Counted from the stretch's first letter, positions 46,365 to 56,332 are shown. The stretch: 64,000 nucleotides of DNA from Synechococcales cyanobacterium GL140_1_metabinner_5_sub (GCA_025359065.1 JANYHM010000041.1:1-64000), one strand, 5' to 3'. Translations and numbers: made by a program. The notes: generated from the letters alone by a model not told the origin.

Positions 46365-48101
46365 TCATTCTATTCCTTCATCCTCATCAGAATATCTTAA
46401 GGAATCCCCAATCACTTCTTGCACTCTTTGTAAAAGGAGTTCTGCTCTTTTCTCTAGGAATGCACTGAAATTTTCAATTTCAAACTGTTTGGAAAATGTC
46501 GGAGATTCTAATTCCCCAGGTATTAGACAATCTTTTAACCTCTTACTTACATCGGGAATAATACCATTGTTTTTAGATGTTTTCTGAAGGTCATAAAAAT
46601 ATTCACTTGGATACTTATCACTTAAACTTCGATTCGTAGATTTGGATATTATAAGCTTATTAACTATTGATTCTATATTTTTGAAAATCGGATCGGACGG
46701 ACTAACTTTTTTCCTCATAGATCTTGGATAAATATGATGGTCTTCAAGATCTTTATCTAGAGGAGTTCCATCGACTAGATCAACATTTGCTGTAATAGCC
46801 ATTATACATTGGAGACTCTTGTATCTGGTATCAGTTGACTTGTTAATTTGAATTAATCGCTCTACGTTGAGATGAATTACTGGGAAATCCAGTGGAATAT
46901 CCTCTTCAGCAAACTTTACAAGCATAGTGAAATCTTTTCCTATTCTATAGTTGCTAGCTTGCTTTGCTCCAGGTTCGAGAATCTTGCTAAAATACCATCT
47001 TTTCAAAACTGCTTGCCAACTAGAAATTGGTCTTTTAGCGAATTCAGAACATACAATATTAAATGTCGCAATAACAGCTAAAATTCCATGATTTGGTAAA
47101 TTTGTTGGTGTCGCTCCATTTTTATAAGCCCATTTGTACGCATTTGATAAACTTTCAGCAGCCGTCTTCCAATTCTTAGCGATAAAGTGACGATCTAATT
47201 GTAACAGTACACTACGTGTAGGATCTAAAGGGCGATTGTTTTCTTTTGCATCCCATAAAGCTAAAACTTGAAGTACCCGTTCACCGTTTACATCAAAATC
47301 AGAAAGCTCAGGACATTCTTTTTTTGTTTCATTCCACAATTCACGCAGATCTGGATTTGGGAAAAACTTGGCTACTGCAAGATCAAAAGTCGTCAAGCGA
47401 GTTCCCGTAGAATTAATCGTTTCAAAAACACGGCATACTGATTCTAATGGAGCATCTTGATCAAGCATAACAATTGGAACTTGATATTTTCTGATGACTT
47501 CAAAAATACCTTTGATTTTTGCGGCTGCTTCTCTTTGGGCAGGTCGATTGTCAACCAGTTCAACTATATCATTAGAATCCTCTATGTATTCGGTAACATA
47601 AATATCTGTTTTTCGCTGATCTAAAACTATATCTGCTCTTAATAATCGGTTTTTATCTTTACGGTCGGGATCATTTTTTCCTTTTGTTCTGACAACAACC
47701 CAATTAGTTTCCTCATCAGTAAAACCTTCATGGATCTTCTTAAGGTCAAAATAGTAATTTCTAGATTTATTGGCATTTAAAAAAACGCGAGCTATTGACG
47801 TAAGTCTTTGCTGGCCATCCAAAACATAATGAATTTCTTGTCCAGATTCATCCGGATTATCTATGTAATCAGGATCATCATTGACTATACTGGCTTCAAC
47901 AGAGCGAGATTGTAATTGAACTTCCAAACTTTTTGCAAGAACAAGCAATGAGCCAACTGGATAATTTCTAGCAATGGAGTCAACGAGAAGCTTAACTTGG
48001 CTTTCACTCCATACAAAGTCTCTCTGAAACTGAGGTATGGCATAAAGATTGGAGCGGACACGTCGAAGTAAGGTTCCAAGCTCGTATGTGATAGTTTGCA
48101 T
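46365..48101 (-). CDS. GmrSD-like DUF262 protein with C-terminal HNH/DUF1524 motif
   Basis: A 578-residue protein. DUF262 motifs at the N-terminus: IPQFQRDFVWSESQVKLLVD (residues about 22-41) and IHYVLDGQQRLTSIARVF (about 90-107, DGQQR of the nucleotide-binding ParB-like fold), then VFETINSTGTRLTTFDL near 231. The C-terminal half carries DLEDHHIYPRSM near 459 with later NRSLSDKYPSEYF, an HNH-type His-Me site as in DUF1524. GmrSD enzymes cut modified phage DNA with NTP; related DUF262 genes are common in defence islands. AT-rich. It stands alone, so its exact system is unclear. Confidence 0.88.
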   Translation of the reverse strand: MQTITYELGTLLRRVRSNLYAIPQFQRDFVWSESQVKLLVDSIARNYPVGSLLVLAKSLEVQLQSRSVEASIVNDDPDYIDNPDESGQEIHYVLDGQQRLTSIARVFLNANKSRNYYFDLKKIHEGFTDEETNWVVVRTKGKNDPDRKDKNRLLRADIVLDQRKTDIYVTEYIEDSNDIVELVDNRPAQREAAAKIKGIFEVIRKYQVPIVMLDQDAPLESVCRVFETINSTGTRLTTFDLAVAKFFPNPDLRELWNETKKECPELSDFDVNGERVLQVLALWDAKENNRPLDPTRSVLLQLDRHFIAKNWKTAAESLSNAYKWAYKNGATPTNLPNHGILAVIATFNIVCSEFAKRPISSWQAVLKRWYFSKILEPGAKQASNYRIGKDFTMLVKFAEEDIPLDFPVIHLNVERLIQINKSTDTRYKSLQCIMAITANVDLVDGTPLDKDLEDHHIYPRSMRKKVSPSDPIFKNIESIVNKLIISKSTNRSLSDKYPSEYFYDLQKTSKNNGIIPDVSKRLKDCLIPGELESPTFSKQFEIENFSAFLEKRAELLLQRVQEVIGDSLRYSDEDEGIE

Positions 48102-48273
48102 GAGTTAGAGTAGAATTAGATGAACTTAGTTTACATCGTCTCTCCACTCATTGGCAGCGACCCACAGCCATACAGCAATTCTCATTTTAAAACATTTGTT
48201 CTATTTGCATTCTTTCTCAGACCGAATACTCGACGGCAGAATCAGACTTCCAGAGTACCTAATCTTACTTATC

Positions 48274-48429
48274 TCAGAGTAGGATTTTCATAATGATAAT
48301 TACCTGTCGAGCCAGGTCTATTGTTAATTGCCCATAATTTTCTTCAAGCTGATGAAGAATTTTGTCCAGCTTACTCCTGGCATAGGTATCCTTGTAAATA
48401 CGAGTATTTTCAGATTGAATATCTAGCAT
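48274..48429 (-). CDS. Small hypothetical protein downstream of xisI
   Basis: A 51-residue frame starting 1 bp after the xisI stop (TAAAATG): MLDIQSENTRIYKDTYARSK, LDKILHQLEENYGQLT, then a hydrophobic IDLARQVIIIMKILL. It is likely co-translated with xisI. It is mostly helical by inspection. I do not recognise the family. Its position right after a XisI gene is the best evidence that it is real. Confidence 0.5.
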   Translation of the reverse strand: MLDIQSENTRIYKDTYARSKLDKILHQLEENYGQLTIDLARQVIIIMKILL

Positions 48430-48430
48430 T

Positions 48431-48751
48431 TTACGGATGAGCGGCTGCCAGAAGCTTGCGGATACTGGGAGAACGGAACCCTAGAACGATGTCTTGGGAC
48501 AAAACACCCCGCTGAACCAGTTCCCGATCGACATAAATTTCGGTGTTGTTTTGTTGAATCCAAATCTGACCTTCGATGATATCTAGCTGTATAGCACAGC
48601 CATAGATGCGATTTTCACCGCGCCATTCATTGTGCATTACCAGATATCGATCGTGGGTAGGGTCAAAAATGAGTTGGGCGTTAGGGTCATTTTTGGCAAA
48701 ATCGGCAAGGAATTCTTGCACGATCTGAGGGTATTCTTTCACTCTATCCAT
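48431..48751 (-). CDS. xisI: XisI protein (fdxN-element excision controlling factor)
   Basis: A 106-residue XisI. Diagnostic segments: FDPTHDRYLVMHNEWRGENR, IYGCAIQLDIIEGQIWIQQN, NTEIYVDRELVQRGVLSQDI and VLGFRSPSIRK. XisI was named for its requirement in excision of the Nostoc fdxN element, but XisH/XisI pairs are widespread in cyanobacteria without such elements, and their function is unknown. A complete xisH should lie directly upstream; here only its last 20 or so codons remain. Confidence 0.92.
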   Translation of the reverse strand: MDRVKEYPQIVQEFLADFAKNDPNAQLIFDPTHDRYLVMHNEWRGENRIYGCAIQLDIIEGQIWIQQNNTEIYVDRELVQRGVLSQDIVLGFRSPSIRKLLAAAHP

Positions 48752-48807
48752 CTATCAATCGCCTCATCATTGGGTTTATAAGTAATCAACTGCATACCTT
48801 TCGGTCA
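48739..48807 (-). pseudogene. C-terminal stump of xisH
   Basis: KGMQLITYKPNDEAIDRWIE followed by TGA matches the end of XisH proteins (a xxLIVYDPxxExIxxWI pattern), and it overlaps the xisI start as complete xisHI pairs do. Upstream the frame closes (TGA), and 48830-48858 is instead a near-copy of xisI bases 48671-48700. The nuclease-like body of XisH is therefore gone. Confidence 0.6.
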
Positions 48808-48992
48808 CTGTTTTTGCGGGGGCAAACAAGAGTGGGGCGTTAGGGTCATTTTGGCAAAGATAAAGCCAGTCAAGTAGCTTGCAAGGCGAACGACCGGATT
48901 TGATCGTAGAAAGATAATATCGTGAAAGACAATGGGAATGTTAAGATTTTGTTACGATAAATCATCAACTTCAATCTAGGAGATCTCAGTTA

Positions 48993-50687
48993 ATGCTCAG
49001 ACTAGAACACATCAGCAAAATCTATCCCACTGGCGAAGTTCTAAAAGACATTAACTGGGAAGTTAAACCAGGCGATCGAATTGGCCTAGTAGGAGTCAAC
49101 GGTGCCGGTAAATCCACCCAGCTCAAGATTATTGCAGGCAAGACCGAACCCACTACCGGTGAAATCATTCGTCCAGCCAGCTTACACATCGCCTACCTCA
49201 GCCAAGAGTTTGAGGTAGACAACTCCCGCACAGTCAAAGAAGAACTGTGGCAAGCCTTTGGTGCAGCCAACATCGCCCATGCTGCCCTCGACGAAGTGCA
49301 TCGCCAGCTCGAAGTCGCCACTCCCGAAGAGCTAGACAAGATTTTGAACAAAATGGACAAGCTGCAACGGCAATACGAAGCGTTGAATGGCTATGCCCTG
49401 GAAGCCGAAATTGACAAAATTTTGCCCGAAATGGGCTTTGAATCAGAAGACGGCGATCGATTAGTTAGCGCTTTTAGTGGCGGCTGGCAAATGCGCATGA
49501 GTTTGGCCAAGATCTTGCTGCAAAGCCCAGATTTATTGCTGCTAGATGAACCTACCAATCATTTAGATCTAGAAACCATCGAGTGGCTAGAAAACTACCT
49601 GCGGAAACTAGAAACCCCGATGGTGATTGTTTCTCATGACCGAGAATTCCTCGATCGGCTCTGTAACCAAATTGTCGAAACCGAGCGCGGTGTCTCCCAG
49701 AGCTACCTGGGCAATTACAGCACCTACTTAAACGTAAAAGCTGAAAATGAAATGGCGCAGCTCAGCGCCTTTGAACGCCAGCAAAAAGAGCTAGAAAAGC
49801 AGCAGGCTTTCGTAGAAAAATTCCGTGCCAGCGCCACTCGTAGTACCCAAGCCAAGAGCCGAGAAAAGCAGCTCGACAAAATTGAGCGGATCGAAGCACC
49901 AGTGGGCGGAATGCGAACTCTGCACTTCCGCTTTCCCCCTGCTCCTCGCAGTGGCCGGGAAGTAGTAGAAATTAAGAACTTGGTGCATACCTACGGTGAC
50001 AAGATTTTGTTTTTGGGTGCTGATCTATTAATTGAACGCGGCGATCGAATTGCTTTCTTAGGTCCGAACGGCTCCGGCAAATCCACTCTGCTGAAGATGA
50101 TCATGGGTACCGAGACTCCTACTGAAGGCGAGATTGCATTAGGTCAACACCAAGTGCTACCCAGCTATTTCGAGCAAAACCAAGCCGAAGCACTGGACTT
50201 GAACAAAACCGTGATGTTTACCATTCATGATGAAGTCCCCGAATGGACTAACGAAGAAGTTCGGACTCTCTTGGGTCGCTTCTTATTCAGTGGTGACAGC
50301 GTGTATAAAAAAGTCGAATCACTTAGCGGTGGCGAAAAAGCCCGATTGGCTTTGGCCAAGATGCTATTGAATCCCTTCAATTTGTTGATCTTGGATGAGC
50401 CGACTAACCACTTAGATATTCCAGCTAAAGAAATGCTGGAAGACGCACTGAAAAACTATGATGGCACTGCTTTGGTAGTATCCCACGATCGATATTTCAT
50501 CTCCCAAGTAGCCAACAAAATCGTGGAAATCCGCGATGGAGAATTCCGAGTCTATTTGGGCGATTACCATTATTACTTGGACAAAATCGCTGAAGAAAAA
50601 GAAGCTGCCAAACAACAGCGGCTAGCAGATGAGCAGGCTGCCAAAAAAGCCGCCAAACAAGCTAAGGCTACTGCTAAAGGCAAGTAG
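48993..50687 (+). CDS. ABC-F family ATPase
   Basis: A 564-residue cytoplasmic protein with two ABC domains and no membrane segment. Domain 1: Walker A GVNGAGKST about residue 34, signature FSGGWQMRMSLA, Walker B LLLLDEPTNHLDL. The linker (about 240-315) is helical and charged. Domain 2: GPNGSGKSTLLK about 359, LSGGEKARLALAK, LLILDEPTNHLDI and VVSHDRYFIS. The KA-rich tail follows. ABC-F proteins act on the ribosome (translation factors of the Uup/EttA kind). SD AGGAG precedes ATG. Confidence 0.93.
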   Translation: MLRLEHISKIYPTGEVLKDINWEVKPGDRIGLVGVNGAGKSTQLKIIAGKTEPTTGEIIRPASLHIAYLSQEFEVDNSRTVKEELWQAFGAANIAHAALDEVHRQLEVATPEELDKILNKMDKLQRQYEALNGYALEAEIDKILPEMGFESEDGDRLVSAFSGGWQMRMSLAKILLQSPDLLLLDEPTNHLDLETIEWLENYLRKLETPMVIVSHDREFLDRLCNQIVETERGVSQSYLGNYSTYLNVKAENEMAQLSAFERQQKELEKQQAFVEKFRASATRSTQAKSREKQLDKIERIEAPVGGMRTLHFRFPPAPRSGREVVEIKNLVHTYGDKILFLGADLLIERGDRIAFLGPNGSGKSTLLKMIMGTETPTEGEIALGQHQVLPSYFEQNQAEALDLNKTVMFTIHDEVPEWTNEEVRTLLGRFLFSGDSVYKKVESLSGGEKARLALAKMLLNPFNLLILDEPTNHLDIPAKEMLEDALKNYDGTALVVSHDRYFISQVANKIVEIRDGEFRVYLGDYHYYLDKIAEEKEAAKQQRLADEQAAKKAAKQAKATAKGK

Positions 50688-50772
50688 ATCGTAAATTTAC
50701 AGCTACTTCTGGCAACAGATAAGGTGTGGAAGACCTGATCGGATATTCCACCTAGGTAATTTTACACACCTT

Positions 50773-50792
50773 GAACATTCTTGTTCTATAAT
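50773..50792 (+). promoter_or_regulatory. Promoter -10 box overlapped by an inverted repeat
   Basis: A perfect TATAAT (50787-50792) is preceded directly by GAACATTCTTGTTC (50773-50786), a GAACA/TGTTC inverted repeat with a 4-base centre. I find no good -35 at 16-18 bp, so the site may need an activator or be bound by a repressor. It is 33 bp before the lipoprotein start. Confidence 0.5.
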
Positions 50793-50824
50793 TGAGAAGT
50801 AGTGTTTGTGAGTTCAAGAATTTT

Positions 50825-51331
50825 ATGTCTATTAAAAACAATGTGGTAGCTGCTGTTTTACTGGTAGCTTTGACTGGCACTTTGGCTAGCTGCGGCGGCG
50901 GTGCTGATGTGAAAGATAAGGTAGCTGATGCAGGTAAAGGTGCTGTAGATGCGACTAAAGATGCTGGTGGTAAGGCTGTAGATGTCACTAAAGGCGCTGT
51001 AGACGCTGGTGGGAAGGCTTTAACCGGAGCTGCTGCTACTGCTGCATTAACTCCTTTGGTAAAAGAGGCTAAGACCCCTTTAGTATTGGCTAACACCGAC
51101 GTTAAAGCAGGCAAAATGGACAAAGCCAAAGCCAACTTTGCTAAGTTTGAAGAAGTTTGGAAGACTGTTGGTCCTAAAATTCAGCCTTTAGCTGGTGATA
51201 AGTATGCAGCGATCGATGCTGGTGTCACTAAGCTGTCTGCTGCTATGGGTGGTACTGACAAAGCTAAAGCTGGCGATGCTTTGAGCGGTGTCATTAAGGC
51301 TATGGACGGTTTAACTGCTGCTAAGAAGTAG
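50825..51331 (+). CDS. Lys/Ala-rich lipoprotein
   Basis: A 168-residue protein with lipobox LASC at residues about 19-22 of MSIKNNVVAAVLLVALTGTL, so I start at ATG 50825. After a GGG linker come repeated 11-residue-like units (KGAVDATKDAGGKAVDV, then TKGAVDAGGKA), then a helical domain (NTDVKAGKMDKAKANFAKFE, VWKTVGPKIQPL). The arrangement resembles cyanobacterial DUF4363-like periplasmic proteins. The role is unknown. The product is very low in aromatic residues and rich in A, K, G and D. Confidence 0.8.
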   Translation: MSIKNNVVAAVLLVALTGTLASCGGGADVKDKVADAGKGAVDATKDAGGKAVDVTKGAVDAGGKALTGAAATAALTPLVKEAKTPLVLANTDVKAGKMDKAKANFAKFEEVWKTVGPKIQPLAGDKYAAIDAGVTKLSAAMGGTDKAKAGDALSGVIKAMDGLTAAKK

Positions 51332-51368
51332 TTTTAAGCCTGTATTGAATAATCGCTAAATAGTGAGC

Positions 51369-51400
51369 AAAACCCGCTTTGGTTATCCAAGGCGGTTTTT
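51369..51400. terminator. Bidirectional terminator between lipoprotein gene and sqdX
   Basis: AAAACCCGCTTTGG (51369-51382) pairs with CCAAGGCGGTTTTT (51387-51400), with a 4-base loop and A/T tracts on both sides. It sits between two convergent genes and should serve both. Confidence 0.8.
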
Positions 51401-51402
51401 GT

Positions 51403-52521
51403 TTATCGATGTTGATCGATCGCCCGTTGATAATAATCAGCTAACTGCTTGGTCGCTGCACTCCAACTCCACTGCTCTGCCTCAGTTCGGGCATTCTGAG
51501 AAATCGTCTTCCGCTGTTCGGCAGCAGCCAATAAATTCTTTGTCGCCACAATTGCACTGTCTGGCTGAGCCGGATCAAACAGAAAACCATTTTCACCATC
51601 GGTCACAATATCTGGGATTCCCCCCGATCGCGCCGCCACTACCGGGCAACCAGCCGCCATGGCTTCTAGTAACACCAAGCCCAAAGTCTCGGTGCGCGAA
51701 GGAAAAATAAAGGCATCGGCAGAAGCATAGGCACTGGCCAGAGTCTTGCCTTCTAAGTAGCCCACAAAATGGGTCGGTGTCCCAGCAAACTCCGCCATCA
51801 ACTGCTCTCGATGGGGGCCATCCCCGACGATCGCTAGTCTTGCGCCGGGAATAGCTGCTAAAACTGGCTTAATTTGTTCAATCTCTTTTTCGGCACCCAA
51901 TCTACCCACATAGAGCAACAGAGGAGCCTCCGGATGACCCTGACTAAGCCGATCGCGCATTTCGCTAGTAGCCAAGCTGGGATGATAGGTTTCGGTATCT
52001 ACACCCCGCTGCCATAAATCAGTACGTTCAATGCCATGTGCTGACAGCTCCTGTACCATTACTGTTGAAGTACAGAGATTTAGCGCCGCCTGGTTGTGTC
52101 CTAACTTCAATAACTCCCACAACAGTCCTTCTAAAGCTCCCAAGCCATAGTGCTGAAGATATTTGGGCAAGTGAGTATGATAGGAAGCCAGCAAGGGCAA
52201 ATTCATCTGTTTAGCATAAAAAATTCCTGCCAAGCCCAATACCGCCGGGTTCACCACATGAATAATATCCGGTCGGAATTTGTGTAGCTCAGTGCCGATC
52301 GAAGGTCGCGGCAAAGCCATCTTTAATTCTGGATACAAGGGCAGCGGAAAAGCTGGTACTCCACAAACAATGGCTCCCTTATGGGATTTCAAGCCACCAT
52401 CGGGGCAAAAAACACAGACTTGATGACCATCTCGCTGCAAATGTTCGATCGTGTGACGCAAACGGGTGACAATGCCATCTACTTTGGGCAAAAAAGTCTC
52501 GGTAAAAAGAGCTATGCGCAT
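51403..52521 (-). CDS. sqdX: Sulfoquinovosyltransferase SqdX
   Basis: A GT4 glycosyltransferase that moves sulfoquinovose from UDP-sulfoquinovose to diacylglycerol, the last step of the thylakoid sulfolipid SQDG. The 372-residue sequence is typical: MRIALFTETFLPKVDGIVTR, DIIHVVNPAVLGLAGIFYAK, ASYHTHLPKYLQHYGLG, LWQRGVDTETYHP, LLYVGRLGAEKEI, and the E-x7-E motif region FPSRTETLGLVLLEAMAAG. Full length. The partner sqdB is not in the window. It lies downstream of the HAD gene on the same strand. Confidence 0.93.
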   Translation of the reverse strand: MRIALFTETFLPKVDGIVTRLRHTIEHLQRDGHQVCVFCPDGGLKSHKGAIVCGVPAFPLPLYPELKMALPRPSIGTELHKFRPDIIHVVNPAVLGLAGIFYAKQMNLPLLASYHTHLPKYLQHYGLGALEGLLWELLKLGHNQAALNLCTSTVMVQELSAHGIERTDLWQRGVDTETYHPSLATSEMRDRLSQGHPEAPLLLYVGRLGAEKEIEQIKPVLAAIPGARLAIVGDGPHREQLMAEFAGTPTHFVGYLEGKTLASAYASADAFIFPSRTETLGLVLLEAMAAGCPVVAARSGGIPDIVTDGENGFLFDPAQPDSAIVATKNLLAAAEQRKTISQNARTEAEQWSWSAATKQLADYYQRAIDQHR

Positions 52522-52596
52522 AGGGTCAGTCGTGAGCTGAGGATGCTACAACGGTATCAGATGTTGGGATCTTAGGATTGGTGATTTTGCCAGATT

Positions 52597-53277
52597 TTAG
52601 CCTCGCTGTAACAGCCAAGCTTGTAGACCTGCTGCGGTGGCTCCTTGATAGTCTTCTAGTTCGCTGTCGCCGATATGCCAAGCGTTGCTAGCTAAGCAGT
52701 TATGCTGACTCAGAGCCTGTTGAAAAATTAGGTGAGATGGCTTAGCGGCTCCTGCTTCGGTGGAAATGGTCACGCTGCTAAAATATTTGCGTAGATCCAA
52801 AGCATCCAAAACAGCATACAGACGGGTATCGAAGTTGGATAATATTCCCAAAGTAAAGCCTTGCTGTTGCCATCGATCGAGTGCCACCAAGGTATCGGGG
52901 TAAACTTCCCAGGCAGCAGTAGTAGAGAAGTAGGCATAGAGAGCCTGAAAAAAACCTTCAAAGTCCTTAAAATCTGCGATTTTACCAATTTGAGTAAAGG
53001 TGCGCTGGTTAATTCTTCGCCACCATTGATATTCTTGCTCAGGAATCTCGGCGCTGGCTACTCCTGGAAACACGCAGGGATCGGAGGCTTTGAATTCTTG
53101 GTAAAAAGCAGCGTTCACTTGAACTGGATCGCATTCCACACCAAATTTGTGGGCAAATTCGCTGTAAATTTCACCCACACCGTCTTTGACTCCAATAATG
53201 GTACCTACGGCATCTAGAAAAATCACGGTGTCAGTTGGGGGCTGAGGTAAAGCAAGCAGGTCTGGATAGGAGTTCAC
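52597..53277 (-). CDS. HAD-superfamily hydrolase (HDHD3/REG-2-like)
   Basis: A 226-residue HAD protein. Nucleophile motif FLDAVGTIIG: D22 is present but the usual second Asp (D+2) is V24, which is characteristic of the REG-2/HDHD3-like branch and may mean reduced or unusual phosphatase activity. Motif II LGILSNFDTRL, Lys in GAAKPSHLIF and acidic motif IV WHIGDSELEDYQGA are present. The substrate is unknown. It lies 110 bp downstream of valS and 75 bp upstream of sqdX on the same strand. Confidence 0.88.
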   Translation of the reverse strand: MNSYPDLLALPQPPTDTVIFLDAVGTIIGVKDGVGEIYSEFAHKFGVECDPVQVNAAFYQEFKASDPCVFPGVASAEIPEQEYQWWRRINQRTFTQIGKIADFKDFEGFFQALYAYFSTTAAWEVYPDTLVALDRWQQQGFTLGILSNFDTRLYAVLDALDLRKYFSSVTISTEAGAAKPSHLIFQQALSQHNCLASNAWHIGDSELEDYQGATAAGLQAWLLQRG

Positions 53278-53387
53278 GATTAGATATTTTGAAAGGTTAA
53301 TTAATCATTTGTAAAATAATATTGTACTTATTTAATCTTTTGCTCATGCTTCCCTCGGCGATAACTTACTCCCATGCCTGGACTAAC

Positions 53388-56108
53388 TTATAGACTGTCA
53401 ATCCGATCGGCTAAAATTGACATCTGTTTTTCTACTTCCACCAAACCATCTCTAGCTGCCTGGACTACCTCCGGCAAAGCCCGATCGACGAAATTAGGAT
53501 TCTTTAATCTAGCTTGGGCTGACTCTGCTTCCTTAGCCAACTTCGCTAGCTTCTTCTCCAACTTTGCCCGGAAAGCTATCAGATCCACCACTCCGGTTAA
53601 AGGCAAGATGACCTGCACTGTAGCGGCAACTCCTGCAATCGATCGATTGTCTGCCACAGTCGCAGCCACAACTTCTAGGTTATCCACCTTGCCAGCATCA
53701 CGAATATAACTGGCCGCTCGCTCTAAGGCTGCCCGCTCTGAGGGATTATGACTTTGCAGCACAATATTAGCCTTGATACTAGGCTTAATATCAGCCTCAG
53801 CCCGCAGGTTCCGAATAGTACGAATCACGGTAAATAACAGATCAAACTCTTGCTCTAACTGAAGATTGATCGCATCTTTACGACCAACCGGATAAGCCAC
53901 CAATGAAATATCGGCTCCGGTTGTAGCTGTTAAAGTTTCCCAAATTTCTGCGGTAATATGGGGCACAAAAGGATGCAGTAGCTTTAATACCCCATCTAGG
54001 ACATAGGCTAAAGTACGTTGGGCTGCCCGTTTGCTATCAGCAGGAGCCTCAGGTAATAAGCGAGATTTAACCAACTCAATATACCAATCACAAAAATCCC
54101 CCCAAAATAGCTCGTAAAGTAACTTGGCGGCATCACCAAAACTATAGTTATTAATATACTCATTAGTTTGAATTGCACAGCGCTCAAACCGAGAAATCAT
54201 CCAGCGATCGGCCATTTCCATTTGTACCGGCATCCCCAAGTGAGATGGGGTTTGACCCTCTAGATTCATCATCACAAACCGCGCCGCATTCCAAATCTTG
54301 TTGGTAAAATTGCGGCTAGTTTCCACAATCTCCGATTCATCGGCCTTGCGATCATACTGAAACCGAATATCTTGCCCCGCACCCACCACTTCCCGAATCA
54401 GGGCATAGCGCAGAGAATCGGTGCCATATTTTTCGATCATCAATAGCGGGTCAATGCCGTTACCAGCCGACTTAGACATTTTTTTGCCCTTTTCGTCCAG
54501 TACCAAACCATGAATATACACATCCTGAAACGGCATTTGGCCAGTAAAATGCCCCGCCATCATGGTCATTCTGGCCACCCAGAAGAAAATAATGTCAAAG
54601 CCTGTCACCAAAGTTGAAGTGGGATAATATTTAGCCAAGTCTGCGGTTTGCTCTGGCCAGCCGAGAGTGGAAAACGGCCAGAGTCCAGAAGAAAACCAAG
54701 TATCTAACACATCTGGATCTTGACGAATTTCTACGCTGTCGCCAAATTTCTGCATAGCCTGCGCTTTGGCATCGGCTTCATTAGCAGCAACTACAAAAGG
54801 CGTGTGATCCAAAATCTCGCCGCCAGTTTCACTCACTGCATACCAAGCCGGAATTTGATGTCCCCACCAGAGTTGACGAGAAATACACCAATCATCTAAT
54901 TTCACCAGCCAGTCCCGGTAAACCTTGCCCCATCGATCGGGCACGAAGCGCGGTGAATTATGGTTATCAAAATAATCTAGGCAGCGATCGGCCAAGGGGC
55001 GAATTTTGACAAACCATTGAGTCGAAAGTAATGGTTCAACCGGGACTTTTCCTCGATCGCTGTAGGGCACTGTGTGCTTGTATTCTTCGATTTTTACCAA
55101 ATTACCAGCGGCATCCAAAGCAGCCACAACGTTTTTACGAGCAACAAAGCGATCTTGACCTACAAAGTCGCCGCCATTTTCGTTGATGCTGCCGTCTTTG
55201 TTCAAAATGTTAATCATGGGCAGGTTGTGGCGTTTACCCATGGCAAAATCACTCAGATCGTGAGCTGGAGTGATTTTTACACAGCCGGTACCAAAATCCA
55301 TTTCTACGCTGTCGTCACCAATTACCGGAATTTCCCGGCCTACTAGGGGCAAGGTAATGGTTTTGCCGATCGAACTCTGATACCGAGGATCTTCTGGGTT
55401 CACGGCCACCGCCGTATCTCCCAGCATTGTCTCGGGACGGGTCGTGGCAACTTCTATAAATCCGGAGCCATCAGTGAAGGGATAACGGAAATGCCAGAGG
55501 CTGCCAGTAACTTCTTTGTTTTCTACTTCTAGGTCAGAAACTGCTGATTGGGAAGCCGGACACCAGTTTACTAAATAATTCCCACGATAAATCAAGCCTT
55601 CTTGGTAAAGCTGCGTAAAAGCAGTGAGGACAGCAGAACTTAAGCCTTCATCTAAGGTAAAGCGCTCCCGTGACCAGTCTACAGAAATCCCTAAACGGCG
55701 CTGTTGACCAACGATCGTGCTGCCCGATTCTTCTTTCCATTTCCAGGCTTTGTTTAAAAATTCGGTCCGTCCAACTTCGGCTCTGGTTGTGCCTTCGGCC
55801 TTGAGCTGCTTTTCTAAAATAGTTTGGACTGCAATACTGGCATGGTCTGTCCCTGGTACCCACAGAGTGTTTCGACCAGTCATCCGTCGATAGCGCACTA
55901 ACAAGTCAATCAGAGCACTCTCGAAGGCGTGACCCATGTGCAAGCTGCCAGTCACGTTCGGTGGTGGAATTACCACACAGAAAGGATCTCCGCTGGCGGC
56001 AGAGTCTGCTCGATAGGTCTGTTGACTCTCCCAATGACGCTGCCATTTGGCTTCGGTTTCTTGGGCAGTGTATTGGGTCGGAAGATCGGCAGTCATGTCA
56101 AGCACCAA
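53388..56108 (-). CDS. valS: Valyl-tRNA synthetase
   Basis: A class I aminoacyl-tRNA synthetase of 906 residues, normal length. HIGH-type motif [15 protein letters not shown] about 48-62, editing domain segments ([31 protein letters not shown]), [16 protein letters not shown], and KMSKS in [17 protein letters not shown] about 540. The tRNA-binding domain ([11 protein letters not shown]) and a C-terminal coiled coil (residues about 835-900) complete the enzyme. Monocistronic or followed by the HAD gene; the upstream 56109-56396 gap contains a hairpin but no gene. Confidence 0.97.
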   Translation of the reverse strand: MVLDMTADLPTQYTAQETEAKWQRHWESQQTYRADSAASGDPFCVVIPPPNVTGSLHMGHAFESALIDLLVRYRRMTGRNTLWVPGTDHASIAVQTILEKQLKAEGTTRAEVGRTEFLNKAWKWKEESGSTIVGQQRRLGISVDWSRERFTLDEGLSSAVLTAFTQLYQEGLIYRGNYLVNWCPASQSAVSDLEVENKEVTGSLWHFRYPFTDGSGFIEVATTRPETMLGDTAVAVNPEDPRYQSSIGKTITLPLVGREIPVIGDDSVEMDFGTGCVKITPAHDLSDFAMGKRHNLPMINILNKDGSINENGGDFVGQDRFVARKNVVAALDAAGNLVKIEEYKHTVPYSDRGKVPVEPLLSTQWFVKIRPLADRCLDYFDNHNSPRFVPDRWGKVYRDWLVKLDDWCISRQLWWGHQIPAWYAVSETGGEILDHTPFVVAANEADAKAQAMQKFGDSVEIRQDPDVLDTWFSSGLWPFSTLGWPEQTADLAKYYPTSTLVTGFDIIFFWVARMTMMAGHFTGQMPFQDVYIHGLVLDEKGKKMSKSAGNGIDPLLMIEKYGTDSLRYALIREVVGAGQDIRFQYDRKADESEIVETSRNFTNKIWNAARFVMMNLEGQTPSHLGMPVQMEMADRWMISRFERCAIQTNEYINNYSFGDAAKLLYELFWGDFCDWYIELVKSRLLPEAPADSKRAAQRTLAYVLDGVLKLLHPFVPHITAEIWETLTATTGADISLVAYPVGRKDAINLQLEQEFDLLFTVIRTIRNLRAEADIKPSIKANIVLQSHNPSERAALERAASYIRDAGKVDNLEVVAATVADNRSIAGVAATVQVILPLTGVVDLIAFRAKLEKKLAKLAKEAESAQARLKNPNFVDRALPEVVQAARDGLVEVEKQMSILADRIDSL

Positions 56109-56230
56109 AGGGATTCTCGGGATATCATAGCAATCGATCGACCTTCCTTGTTTATCATTGCGATTTTAACCTAGCTTCCACTGCGTCTACTGATGTATGA
56201 AGCAAGGCGTAACTCAAAAACTGCCTTAAA

Positions 56231-56270
56231 GCTGCGTGTGCCGGTAATCAGTGTCACTGGCACATGCGGC
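56231..56270 (+). other. Strong RNA hairpin upstream of Uma2 copy 1
   Basis: GCTGCGTGTGCC (56231-56242) and GGCACATGCGGC (56259-56270) form a 12-bp stem only if two G-U wobbles are allowed on the plus strand; the minus strand would have A-C mismatches. This favours a plus-strand transcript. It lies in the valS-Uma2 gap and has no U-tract. Confidence 0.5.
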
Positions 56271-56332
56271 CCATAGCTCAGCAGTTCGATCACATGGCAT
56301 CTGCGGCGATTTCTTTCGGAGCACGCGCAGCC

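Noticed and set aside
50773-50786. LexA-like box GAACATTCTTGTTC
   Set aside because: The spacing (GAAC-N6-GTTC) differs from the known Gram-positive box (N4) and from the cyanobacterial LexA motif. I list it only as an inverted repeat at a promoter.
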